Assembly (NCBI RefSeq): GCF_000018885.1
Contig: NC_010168.1
Coordinates: 1,302,001-1,366,000, forward strand
DNA from: Renibacterium salmoninarum ATCC 33209
GTDB taxonomy: Bacteria; Actinomycetota; Actinomycetes; Actinomycetales; Micrococcaceae
Direction: 5' to 3'
DNA: 64,000 bases
Shown: one piece after another, positions 37,112 through 45,281 of the stretch
Layout of the letters: every line of letters begins with the position of its first letter
How positions within the stretch are numbered: the stretch's first letter is position 1
Position numbers and translations under genes: made by a program
The notes under the pieces: model-generated
What the model saw: only the letters and a program-made list of their open reading frames with translations
Databases searched by the model: none
Told to the model about the DNA's origin: nothing

Positions 37112-37828
37112 CTAGTAGAGCCCATCCAGCCAGCTCTGCCAAGCAGCTTCGTTGGTTGCGGCACCGGGCTCAAACTCATGGACGGTCATACCCACGACTT
37201 GGCCGAATGCATTCCGGCCAAAAAACCGATACATCGCTGACGATGTGCGAACACCCGCAAAGTGTTCTGTGGCATAGTCCAGAACGCCGCGAATTTCGCC
37301 GATGCCTGGAACGGTAAAGCTAACTTCAGTATCTACAGAGGCGTCAGCGCCAATAGCGGATTCAAGGAGTTGAAACCCTGTCGCGGACTGGGACTCTGCC
37401 GGGCCTTGGATGTCTGTGAAGGCAGCCTGCTGACCAGCAAAATGCTTTACATACTGCCCTAGCGTGTGTTGATAAAAGTCAGTGTGCAAGCGAACGCCGT
37501 CGTACTGGTTTCCACATTCTGTGTCATCCATTTCTTGTAGGAAGACACCAGCGTGCATATATCGAATCCAGGCTCCACCGTCAGCGGCTGCTTCAATTTG
37601 ATAGTCCAGGGTGTTAAAAAAGCCGTCTGGACCGTCTACGTGATTGGCAAAATGGTTGGGTGGCTCCCAGGCTGTCACTTCGCTGCCAAACGGACCAGCG
37701 CCGCCAAGTTTCGGCTCAACTTCCATCGGCCACAGCCAGCCAGAGTTACCGTTGACTACGGCATCCCAGGCTTGGGCGGGCGTGCCATCAACCCGATTTT
37801 CGGTGCGAACTTCAAACTTCCTGCTCAT
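37112..37828 (-). CDS. SRPBCC (START/AHSA1-like) domain protein
   Basis: 238 residues. The front reads VRTENRVDGTPAQAWDAVVNG and GAGPFGSEVTAWEPPNHFAN, as in AHSA1-like polyketide-cyclase-fold proteins; a second, shorter lobe follows (FTVPGIGEIRGVLDYATEHF). It overlaps the ArsR-type regulator by four bases, the common regulator-SRPBCC pair of actinobacteria. Ligand unknown. Intact. Confidence 0.83.
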   Translation of the reverse strand: MSRKFEVRTENRVDGTPAQAWDAVVNGNSGWLWPMEVEPKLGGAGPFGSEVTAWEPPNHFANHVDGPDGFFNTLDYQIEAAADGGAWIRYMHAGVFLQEMDDTECGNQYDGVRLHTDFYQHTLGQYVKHFAGQQAAFTDIQGPAESQSATGFQLLESAIGADASVDTEVSFTVPGIGEIRGVLDYATEHFAGVRTSSAMYRFFGRNAFGQVVGMTVHEFEPGAATNEAAWQSWLDGLY

Positions 37829-38475
37829 GAGCGTTCTCCCTGTTCCGTTCTGATCGTTTGTGTTGTGCGTACCAAGGCTGCGGAGTTTTCCGCTTCCTTT
37901 TTCACGCTGGGATGTATTGCGAGCACGATACGGTGCTTCCGCCCGCTGGCGGCAGCAGGCTCGTGATACTTCTGCATTAATTGGCCGATTTGACTGCTTA
38001 GATCTTCGATAAAAGCCGCTCGATCAGCTGCGTTTTTGAAACGAACCTCGCCGTCCAAAGCGAAGGTTGAAAGCTTCTGTTTGGCAGCCGTGGCTCCGGT
38101 GATGAGAGTGCCAACGTCACGAATTAGCCTGGCTGCAAGAGCGACTAACCAACGTGCAGAGAGGCGATCTCGCCCCTCGGTGGGATCAGGTGCCAATTCG
38201 AGCAATGCCACCGGTGAAATAACGAAGCTGGCGGCATTCGCCTGAAGTAGGCGTTCGGTGACGTTGCCTTTTCGACGTTCTTCAACCAAGCTCACTAAGC
38301 CCAAGCCTTCTAGAGTCTTGAGGTGATAGTTGACCTTTTGCCGTGGCAAGCCAAGGCGATTCGCTAGCATCGTCGCAGAAGCCGGTTCGCGCAACGCTGC
38401 GAGCAAGGATGACCGAATCGGGTCCAAGGCCGCCTCGGCTGTCGCCGGATCTTCGATAATGCTGAGAGCTTCCAT
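37825..38475 (-). CDS. ArsR-like winged-helix regulator
   Basis: 216 residues. N-terminal helix-turn-helix: IRSSLLAALREPASATMLAN and LGLPRQKVNYHLKTLEGLGL, then VSLVEERRKGNVTERLLQ (wing). The C-terminal half is long (KNAADRAAFIEDLSSQIGQL). No metal-binding cysteine pair is visible, so it is not a metal sensor of the classic ArsR kind. It probably regulates itself and the SRPBCC gene, with which it overlaps. Confidence 0.85.
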   Translation of the reverse strand: MEALSIIEDPATAEAALDPIRSSLLAALREPASATMLANRLGLPRQKVNYHLKTLEGLGLVSLVEERRKGNVTERLLQANAASFVISPVALLELAPDPTEGRDRLSARWLVALAARLIRDVGTLITGATAAKQKLSTFALDGEVRFKNAADRAAFIEDLSSQIGQLMQKYHEPAAASGRKHRIVLAIHPSVKKEAENSAALVRTTQTIRTEQGERS

Positions 38476-38576
38476 GAGCTAAGATTTACGCCAAAAAATT
38501 AATTTGTCAAGCATATTTTATTTGTCGGATGAACTTTTTGCTGTGCCATATCGTTTGATGGGTGGGAGGGAAGCCG

Positions 38577-39803
38577 ATGGGATCAGATCACGCTGAAGTG
38601 CAGGAGGAAATGCTCTGTACCCTGCACGGCGCGCATGCGGCCGAACTCGGTCGGTTTGTCAATCGACTAACGGGAGACCATGCCTACGCAGAGGACGTCA
38701 CGCAGGAAACCCTTTTTCGTGCGTGGCAACGTCCGGCGATCTTAGAACGCCCAGAGGCTGCCGTCAGGGCATGGCTCTTTACCGTGGCAAGAAATCTGGT
38801 TGTGGACGATTGGCGAAGTGCCCGACGGCGGCACGAAGTAGGCGCCGAAAGCCCTCCAGAGCAGCATCAAGCCGACGCAACTGATCGCGTATTGGACTCC
38901 TGGCTAGTCACCGACGCATTGGCCTGCCTTTCGCTTGAACATCGAGAAGTTCTAGTGCATGGCTACTATCGAGCGCTGTCGGTGCGCGAGATTTCGCAGA
39001 CTTTAGATATCCCCGAAGGAACTGTGAAATCCAGAATGCACTACGCGTTAAGAGCTAATGAGGCTCGCACTGCAAGAGAGAGGGGTGACCCAATGACCGA
39101 CCACAACGATTCCTTAGCACAATGGGATGCGGCCTATGTATTAGGTGCCCTCTCCCCCGCAGAACGGCATGAATTTGAGATCCATTTGAGTAGTTGTGCC
39201 CGTTGCGCTGCATCAGTAGCAGAACTGGCAGGCATGCCAGGTATTTTGGCGGCATTACCAGCAGCCGCCCAAGCTGAAGCGCTGTTGCGCTCAGAGGCTG
39301 AACCAGTGCAGGCCTCAGCAAATGTCTTGCCAATGTTGGCTCGCCGGGCACGAAAGTCTAAGGTTCGACGTCGACTCATGACGGTAGCAGCGGGCATCGC
39401 GGTGGCAGCCGCGGCGACGACCGTAACCGTCGTCGCGCTTCCGGCCTCACCCATTTCGCAAGTACAAGCAAATGCGGTTCCGCTTAACTTTTCCGCCATC
39501 GATGCGCAGCCCGTTACGGTCTCAGGAAAGGCTCTGCCGGTTAGCTGGGGCACGCAGATTGAATGGCGTTGCAGCTATGCGGCCAGTCAGAGCACCCCCG
39601 GATATACCGGCGGTGCATCAACCCCGTTCCAATTGGTCGTTGTGGACCGAAATGGCAAAGAAACTGTCGCGGCTAGTTGGGATTCTTCCGACGGTTCGGT
39701 AGTTTCACCGGTAACAACGATTGATACCCCGCTGACAGAGATCTCAAAGATTGAAGTCCGTTGGGCTAATTCTGGCAAGGTCGTGGTATCCGCCAAGCTC
39801 TGA
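38577..39803 (+). CDS. ECF sigma factor fused by frameshift to its anti-sigma factor
   Basis: Start ATG 38577 behind GGGAGGG. The sigma part has region 2 (YAEDVTQETLFRAWQRP, VRAWLFTVARNLVVDDWRS) and region 4 (EHREVLVHGYYRALSVREIS, IPEGTVKSRMHYALRA). At 39057-39058 there is one extra A: without it the frame reads MRLALQERGVTQ and stops at TGA 39094-39096, overlapping ATG 39093 of the anti-sigma gene. With the extra A, sigma and anti-sigma are one frame. The anti-sigma part has the zinc motif HEFEIHLSSCARCAASVAEL, a transmembrane helix near 39380-39450 and an extracellular domain (LNFSAIDAQPVTVSGKALPV). ATG 39093 could still start a separate anti-sigma. Confidence 0.85.
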   Translation: MGSDHAEVQEEMLCTLHGAHAAELGRFVNRLTGDHAYAEDVTQETLFRAWQRPAILERPEAAVRAWLFTVARNLVVDDWRSARRRHEVGAESPPEQHQADATDRVLDSWLVTDALACLSLEHREVLVHGYYRALSVREISQTLDIPEGTVKSRMHYALRANEARTARERGDPMTDHNDSLAQWDAAYVLGALSPAERHEFEIHLSSCARCAASVAELAGMPGILAALPAAAQAEALLRSEAEPVQASANVLPMLARRARKSKVRRRLMTVAAGIAVAAAATTVTVVALPASPISQVQANAVPLNFSAIDAQPVTVSGKALPVSWGTQIEWRCSYAASQSTPGYTGGASTPFQLVVVDRNGKETVAASWDSSDGSVVSPVTTIDTPLTEISKIEVRWANSGKVVVSAKL

Positions 39804-39834
39804 CGGGAGTACTTTCGCTACGAGTAGGCCGCGA

Positions 39835-40578
39835 TCAAGCAAGTTTAAAACTCTTTCTGCTCTGATCGAAGATAGCCACCGAGCGACTTTCATTGAGTTC
39901 GCATGCGATATTGACGTCGTCGGCAAATCCGGCGTCGATCAGTTCGCGCCCGCTGGCCGAAGACTTCACCAGTTCGACCAACTGCGCAGCGAACGATCGA
40001 TAGCTGTCCAAGGCAACGGCTGCATCGATGCCGAGCGCAATATCTGTGGAGATTGCCTTGATTTCGCTGATCAACATGCCAGCTCCCATCAGGTCTTCAA
40101 CGGCCGGGCGTAGAGAATCATCTGGCCATCGTTCGCCTGCCGAGATGCAAACGACTTTTCCATGATGTTTTTCGGCCAGCCATTTTGCTATGACGCTTGC
40201 GTTTCTCAGGCCGGAAGTCAGTACTTTTATGCCGCGAGCCGCCAAATTTGCGCTTCTCGTCGAGCCATTTGGCGAAGGCAAAACAAGTTTTTGCTGCATC
40301 AAAGTACCCGAATCGTGCGAAAAGTGGCTCCGAATCGATAGCGGTGACAAAGTCATTTGGCCGGGAGTACCGCGTCGGGCTGCGTACATGGCATCGTTTT
40401 GCGCCGCGAAAACAATGGCAGCTTCATCGTTGCCGGCAAACGGCAGTACGTCAGCCCCCGCATCCAAAGCTACTGAAACTGTTGTGGAGAAGCTCAGCAC
40501 GTCGTGCACTACCGCGATATCGCCGGCACGACATTGGGCGAGCGCCCCGTTCAACCCCCAGCATTGTTCGACTGGCAT
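39835..40578 (-). CDS. ComB-like 2-phosphosulfolactate phosphatase family protein
   Basis: 247 residues. The conserved VVHDVLSFSTTVSVALDAGA start, SPNGSTRSANLAARG, VLTSGLRNASVIAKWL and CISAGERWPDDSLRPAVEDL fit the ComB family. ComB of methanogens makes sulfolactate for coenzyme M; the bacterial members have no known role, and no other sulfolactate gene is near. Intact, converging on the sigma/anti-sigma gene. Confidence 0.82.
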   Translation of the reverse strand: MPVEQCWGLNGALAQCRAGDIAVVHDVLSFSTTVSVALDAGADVLPFAGNDEAAIVFAAQNDAMYAARRGTPGQMTLSPLSIRSHFSHDSGTLMQQKLVLPSPNGSTRSANLAARGIKVLTSGLRNASVIAKWLAEKHHGKVVCISAGERWPDDSLRPAVEDLMGAGMLISEIKAISTDIALGIDAAVALDSYRSFAAQLVELVKSSASGRELIDAGFADDVNIACELNESRSVAIFDQSRKSFKLA

Positions 40579-40636
40579 ACTTATCTACCTCCGTTCTCGC
40601 TCAGGTGAATCTCTAGCATCCTGCTAGCCTGCAGGA

Positions 40637-41050
40637 ATGGATTCAAACTCTGTCAGTCCAAAGCCCGTTCGGTTCGGAACGGTACTTTACGCCTTTGTTG
40701 CAGACCTCGTGCTCATCGTGATTTTCGCCGCGATAGGCCGGGCTAGCCACCAAGAAGAGAGCCCGATTGTCAATGTTCTCAGCACCGCATGGCCTTTTTT
40801 GGTTGGTGCAGCCTTGAGTTGGATCGTCGGCCGAGTTTGGCGAGCTCCATTACGGTTATGGCCACACGGAGTTTGTCTTTGGCTTATTACCCTGATCGCC
40901 GGAATACTGTTGCGGCTCGTGAGCGGACGCACGGCAGAATTTAGCTTCATCGTCGTGGCTGCCATAGTTTTAGCCGTCTTCCTGCTGGGTCATCGCGTGA
41001 TTGTCACTGTGATCGCAAACCGCAAAAGTCGCCATCAAGAAGCAGCATAA
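40637..41050 (+). CDS. DUF3054 family membrane protein
   Basis: 137 residues, four predicted membrane helices (VADLVLIVIFAAIGRASHQE; WPFLVGAALSWIVGRVW; GVCLWLITLIAGILLRL; FIVVAAIVLAVFLLGHR). The DUF3054 family is widespread in actinobacteria and of unknown function. It is probably transcribed with the small Lrp-type domain gene downstream. Confidence 0.85.
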   Translation: MDSNSVSPKPVRFGTVLYAFVADLVLIVIFAAIGRASHQEESPIVNVLSTAWPFLVGAALSWIVGRVWRAPLRLWPHGVCLWLITLIAGILLRLVSGRTAEFSFIVVAAIVLAVFLLGHRVIVTVIANRKSRHQEAA

Positions 41051-41078
41051 TTTCATCCTGGTGCGTTAGTCTGATCGT

Positions 41079-41360
41079 GTGATCACCGCATTCGTTCTTA
41101 TCAAGACCAACGTCGACCGCATCCCTGAAGCAGCTCAGGAGATCTCTGAGATTGACGGTATTAGCGAGGTGTACTCAGTTACCGGTGAATGGGACCTGAT
41201 CGCCATCGCCCGAGTCGACAAACATGAGCTTTTGGCGGACGTTATCGCAGATAAGTTATCCAAAGTGGATGGTGTCCAAGCGACCACAACCCATATTTCT
41301 TTCCGCGCATATTCAAAGCACGATTTAGACGCGGCATTCTCCTTGGGATTCGAACACTAA
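41079..41360 (+). CDS. Stand-alone Lrp/AsnC ligand-binding (RAM) domain protein
   Basis: 93 residues with the RAM fold: ITAFVLIKTNVDRIPEAAQE, EVYSVTGEWDLIAIARVDKH, THISFRAYSKHDLD. There is no helix-turn-helix. Such single-domain proteins form dimers and bind amino acids. It lies next to the converging trpD gene, a common actinobacterial neighbourhood. Confidence 0.87.
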   Translation: MITAFVLIKTNVDRIPEAAQEISEIDGISEVYSVTGEWDLIAIARVDKHELLADVIADKLSKVDGVQATTTHISFRAYSKHDLDAAFSLGFEH

Positions 41361-41403
41361 TCTCGTTCAGTGCGCCTTTCGCGGCCACTTTCTCGCCATC
41401 GAT

Positions 41404-42477
41404 TCATTTCGAGCTGAACGCCACCCAACGCTGCAGAACGTCAGTGGCAGCGCCGGAACTAATAGCTGTTTCTGCTGTGGCCAAAGCGTGTTGCATCCGC
41501 TCCGTCAATGAACCTTCTGCGCTTTGATCGAATGCCACCAGACCGGCTGCGGCGTTAATCACCACAGCATCATGAATTGGGCCTGCTCGGCCGGCTAACG
41601 TCTCGGTTGCCACCTGAGCGTTGTAGGCGGCATCTTTACCGCGAAGATCGTCCAGAACAGCTCGTTGAATGCCAATTTCTAACGGATCAAAGCTGGACTC
41701 AACGACTTCACCGTTCCGGAACTCCCAGACTTGCGATGGCCCCGTCGTCGTGAGTTCATCTAGACCATCACCGCCGCGAAAAACCAAGCCCCGGCTGCCC
41801 CTCGCGGCGAGTACGCCAGCCACAAGCGGTGCCATCCTGGCGTCGGCAACGCCAACCGCAGATGCTGAAACGCGGGCGGGGTTTGTCAATGGACCCAAAA
41901 AATTGAATGCCGTCGGAATCGCCATCTCGCGTCGCGGCACCGAGGTGAATCGAAATGAAGGATGGAAAACTTGTGCGAAGCAGAAAGTAATGCCCACTTC
42001 GCTCGCAGCACGAGCAACTTCCGGAATTGTCAGGTCTAGCCGCACGCCGAGCGCTTCCAATACATCGGCCGAGCCAGCCGCCGAAGAGGATGCCCGATTG
42101 CCATGTTTCACAATCTGAGCGCCCGCACCCGCGCAAACCAAGGCTGCCATCGTCGAAATGTTCACCGTATTAAGGCGGTCCCCTCCGGTGCCAACGATGT
42201 CTAGGGCATCACCTGCAAAAGGAAACGGGTTGGCGTTACTCAACATCGAGTCCGCCAAGCCGGTCAATTCAGCAACCGTTTCGTGCTTGGCGCGCAACGC
42301 AACGAGAAAACCCGCAATTTGGGCGTCAGTAGCAGCGCCAGCCATGATCGTATCCATCGCCCAGCCTGTTTGTTCCTTGCTGAGATCGCGCCCATCGATC
42401 AACTCAGTCAGCAACATCGGCCAACTCGGCTGAGGTGTTGAAGGGACACTTGCTGGGGCACCCGCGGTATCGCTCAC
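41404..42477 (-). CDS. trpD: Anthranilate phosphoribosyltransferase
   Basis: TrpD adds the ribosyl group of PRPP to anthranilate in tryptophan synthesis. 357 residues with [20 protein letters not shown] (PRPP loop), [20 protein letters not shown] and [20 protein letters not shown]. There is an N-terminal extension of about 20 residues ([18 protein letters not shown]) often seen in actinobacteria. It is a single gene divergent from ctaE, not in a trp operon. Intact. Confidence 0.96.
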   Translation of the reverse strand: MSDTAGAPASVPSTPQPSWPMLLTELIDGRDLSKEQTGWAMDTIMAGAATDAQIAGFLVALRAKHETVAELTGLADSMLSNANPFPFAGDALDIVGTGGDRLNTVNISTMAALVCAGAGAQIVKHGNRASSSAAGSADVLEALGVRLDLTIPEVARAASEVGITFCFAQVFHPSFRFTSVPRREMAIPTAFNFLGPLTNPARVSASAVGVADARMAPLVAGVLAARGSRGLVFRGGDGLDELTTTGPSQVWEFRNGEVVESSFDPLEIGIQRAVLDDLRGKDAAYNAQVATETLAGRAGPIHDAVVINAAAGLVAFDQSAEGSLTERMQHALATAETAISSGAATDVLQRWVAFSSK

Positions 42478-42617
42478 CGTACGATGCTATCCGCGTTCAG
42501 GCCAAGCGAGCCAATATGACCTCCAACACTGAGCCGCGGAACTTCCGCGAGTTTTCGCACGTTTGTAGAAAAAGATGCTGGCAAAGGTATTTCGTATTGG
42601 GCGCTGGGGAGTTTTAC

Positions 42618-42630
42618 AGACATAATGTCT
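42618..42630. promoter_or_regulatory. Palindrome before ctaE start
   Basis: AGACAT-A-ATGTCT sits two bases before the ctaE GTG. A GGGGAG element lies about 20 bases upstream of the start, too far for normal ribosome spacing unless this dyad folds. It may be an operator or translation control site. Not supported by other evidence. Confidence 0.3.
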
Positions 42631-42632
42631 AT

Positions 42633-43271
42633 GTGACATCTGCGACCCAAGCCTCCAGCGCCCCAGCACACCCCACGCTGAACCGGCCCAACATGGTTTC
42701 TGTAGGAACCGTTGTCTGGCTCTCCAGCGAGTTGATGTTCTTTGCGGGGCTCTTTGCTATGTACTTCACTCTCCGCTCGACTTCTGGCTCTTTGTGGGCC
42801 GAAGAAGCTGCGAAGCTGAACTTCCCGTTCGCCCTGGTGAACACCATCATTCTGGTATCCAGCTCATTTAGCTGCCAGATGGGTGTCTTCGCCGCTGAGC
42901 GACTTCAACCCCGACGCGTAGGCGGTCCATTCGCCTTTGCCAAATGGGGTATGACGGAATGGTTCTTCCTTACCTTCATTCTGGGTGGGATCTTCGTAGC
43001 TGGGCAGTCCACCGAATATGCCATGTTGGTTTCCGAGCATGTAACGCTGTCTTCGAACGCGTACGGCTCAGCCTTTTACATGACAACCGGTTTCCACGGA
43101 CTGCACGTTATTGGCGGTCTGATTGCCTTCCTGTTCATTATTGGTCGCGCCTACGCGGCTAAGAAGTTCGGGCATTTTGAAGCCACGAGCGCCATTGTGA
43201 CTTCTTACTATTGGCACTTCGTCGACGTCGTCTGGATTGGCCTGTTCATGGTCATCTACGTGTTGAAGTAA
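42633..43271 (+). CDS. ctaE: Cytochrome c oxidase subunit III
   Basis: From the GTG at 42633 the protein has 212 residues and five membrane spans: [20 protein letters not shown] at the front, [38 protein letters not shown] and [20 protein letters not shown] at the end. The frame continues upstream to 42435 but that part is not family sequence. It is the first gene of ctaE-qcrC-qcrA-qcrB, the usual actinobacterial order linking oxidase and bc1 genes. Confidence 0.93.
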   Translation: MTSATQASSAPAHPTLNRPNMVSVGTVVWLSSELMFFAGLFAMYFTLRSTSGSLWAEEAAKLNFPFALVNTIILVSSSFSCQMGVFAAERLQPRRVGGPFAFAKWGMTEWFFLTFILGGIFVAGQSTEYAMLVSEHVTLSSNAYGSAFYMTTGFHGLHVIGGLIAFLFIIGRAYAAKKFGHFEATSAIVTSYYWHFVDVVWIGLFMVIYVLK

Positions 43272-43362
43272 GCCGAACCGAACTTGACTGCATTTCTAGC
43301 AGCGGAAGAATTCAGACAGCGGTCGATAAGACCGTCGAAACGAGAACAAAGGAACTTGACCG

Positions 43363-44151
43363 GTGAAGACACTTTCACAGAAGCGACGGCATCCTCTAGC
43401 AATCCTGGCATTGCTGCTGATGGGCCTGCTGGTGACAGGTGGGGTGTATACCCTCGCTACGACGGTCAATGAGGCCAAGGCAGAGACCACCAAATATTCC
43501 GCCGACGACGCAAAAGAAGGCGAGAAGCTCTTCCTCGCCAACTGTGCGACTTGCCACGGCATGGGCGCAAGCGGCTCGCCGGCTGGTCCATCTTTGGTGG
43601 GTGTAGGCGCAGCCGCGGTGGACTTCCAAGTTGGTACTGGCCGGATGCCGCTGCAGATGCAGGGCCCCCAGGCATACCAGAAGCCCCGCCAGTTTAACCA
43701 TGAGCAGACTAAGCAGCTCGCTGCATACGTCGCTACTTTGGGCGCCGGGCCGTCTGTACCGGGCGAGGAATACCTTGACGGTAAAGGCAACGCCGCTGAA
43801 GGTGGCGAGCTATTTCGAGTCAACTGCGCAATGTGCCACAATGCGGCCGCGGCCGGTGGCGCTTTGACCCAAGGTAAGTTCGCGCCCTCGCTCGCCGGGG
43901 TCGAACCATCACATATTTACGAAGCGATGATCACCGGTCCGCAAAACATGCCGGTATTCAATGACGCCAACATCACCCCTGAAGGCAAGCGAGACATCAT
44001 CACCTTCCTAAAGACCATTGAAGCTAATGGTTCTCCCGGTGGCGCTGAGCTAGGTGGACTTGGCCCAGTGGCCGAAGGCTTGTTTGTCTGGATCGCTGGC
44101 CTGGGCGTCGTTATCGCTTTCACTATTTGGCTGACCTCTAGAACCTCATGA
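43363..44151 (+). CDS. qcrC: Diheme cytochrome c subunit of the bc1 complex
   Basis: 262 residues. An N-terminal signal anchor (HPLAILALLLMGLLVTGGVY) is followed by two cytochrome c domains with CATCH and CAMCH heme sites and a C-terminal membrane helix (LFVWIAGLGVVIAFTIWL). In actinobacteria this protein passes electrons straight to the aa3 oxidase, replacing soluble cytochrome c. GTG start. Intact. Confidence 0.95.
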   Translation: MKTLSQKRRHPLAILALLLMGLLVTGGVYTLATTVNEAKAETTKYSADDAKEGEKLFLANCATCHGMGASGSPAGPSLVGVGAAAVDFQVGTGRMPLQMQGPQAYQKPRQFNHEQTKQLAAYVATLGAGPSVPGEEYLDGKGNAAEGGELFRVNCAMCHNAAAAGGALTQGKFAPSLAGVEPSHIYEAMITGPQNMPVFNDANITPEGKRDIITFLKTIEANGSPGGAELGGLGPVAEGLFVWIAGLGVVIAFTIWLTSRTS

Positions 44152-44235
44152 GTTTGACTGGTCGCCAGTGCGGCCTCTGTTTAGATGATTTTGAAATATT
44201 CCCCGTAAAACGGGACGACAGAAGGAAGAAGGACA

Positions 44236-45279
44236 ATGGGCGACCGTAGTGACGACCATCCGGCAGAGCTGGAAGGCACCTCGGAGGTCGAAGCTAAGTC
44301 TGGGCAGACGGTACTAGCGAAATTCCAAGATCCTGGAATTCCTCCGCACCGCCTCCGGCTGGCTGACACCGACCCTCGCGCGGCGAAACGCGCCGAACGC
44401 CAGGTTGCGGTGCTCTTCGGAATATCTGCGCTCGGCACTGTTTTGTTCTTTGTGGCCTACTTCGGCGTGCACCTAGACCAAAGCATTGGGGCCTTGCGCC
44501 TGCAGAATCTGCTGCTCGGCTTGGGAACAGCTTTCGCTATGCTCGGAATCGGCACTGGCATCGTGCATTGGGCCAAGGTCCTGATGCCAGACCACGAGGT
44601 TTCTGAGGAACGGCACGCGATTCGCAGCGAATCTGATCGCCAAGATGCGGTTCATATTGTTGACACTATTGCTGAAGAAAGCGGCATCAAGCGTCGACCG
44701 CTGATTCGTAACACCTTGATTGGGGCGATTGCCTTGGCGCCGTTGCCGGCAATCGTCATGTTCAGGGATTTGGACCTGAACCCGGATGTCAACAAACTCC
44801 GGCACACTATGTGGAAAGAGGGAACCCGTCTGGTTCGGGATCCAACTGGCACCCCGATCAAGGCTTCCGACGTTACGCTCGGCTCGGCTTTCCACGTTAT
44901 TCCGGAAGGTTTGAACGAGCTCAAGGAAGGCAAGTTGAACGAAAAGGCCAAGGCCGTTGTTCTGCTGATGCGCCTTGACCCAGCTTCGTTGAACCCCTCC
45001 CCTGGTCGCGAAAATTGGGGCTACAACGGCATTGTTGCCTACTCAAAGATTTGCACGCACGTTGGCTGCCCCGTGGCGCTTTACGAACAGCAAACGCACC
45101 ACCTGCTGTGCCCGTGCCACCAGTCGACTTTTGATTTGACCGAGGAATGCAAAGTAATCTTCGGGCCGGCTAAGCGTCCATTGCCTCAGCTGCCCATCAA
45201 GGTAGATTCTGAGGGCTATTTGGTGGCGCAAAGCGACTTCCATGAACCTGTCGGTCCGAGCTATTGGGAGCGTGGCTAA
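44236..45279 (+). CDS. qcrA: Rieske iron-sulfur subunit of the bc1 complex
   Basis: 347 residues with three membrane helices, the actinobacterial type. The [2Fe-2S] ligands are in KICTHVGCPVALYEQ and LLCPCHQSTFDL. A preceding GGAAGAAGG ribosome site supports the ATG. The stop is two bases before the qcrB ATG. Electrons go from quinol to QcrC through this centre. Confidence 0.95.
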   Translation: MGDRSDDHPAELEGTSEVEAKSGQTVLAKFQDPGIPPHRLRLADTDPRAAKRAERQVAVLFGISALGTVLFFVAYFGVHLDQSIGALRLQNLLLGLGTAFAMLGIGTGIVHWAKVLMPDHEVSEERHAIRSESDRQDAVHIVDTIAEESGIKRRPLIRNTLIGAIALAPLPAIVMFRDLDLNPDVNKLRHTMWKEGTRLVRDPTGTPIKASDVTLGSAFHVIPEGLNELKEGKLNEKAKAVVLLMRLDPASLNPSPGRENWGYNGIVAYSKICTHVGCPVALYEQQTHHLLCPCHQSTFDLTEECKVIFGPAKRPLPQLPIKVDSEGYLVAQSDFHEPVGPSYWERG

Positions 45280-45281
45280 AT

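Noticed and set aside
42435..42632. Longer ctaE protein starting at 42435
   Set aside because: The added part is not family sequence and overlaps the trpD start and the shared promoter region.
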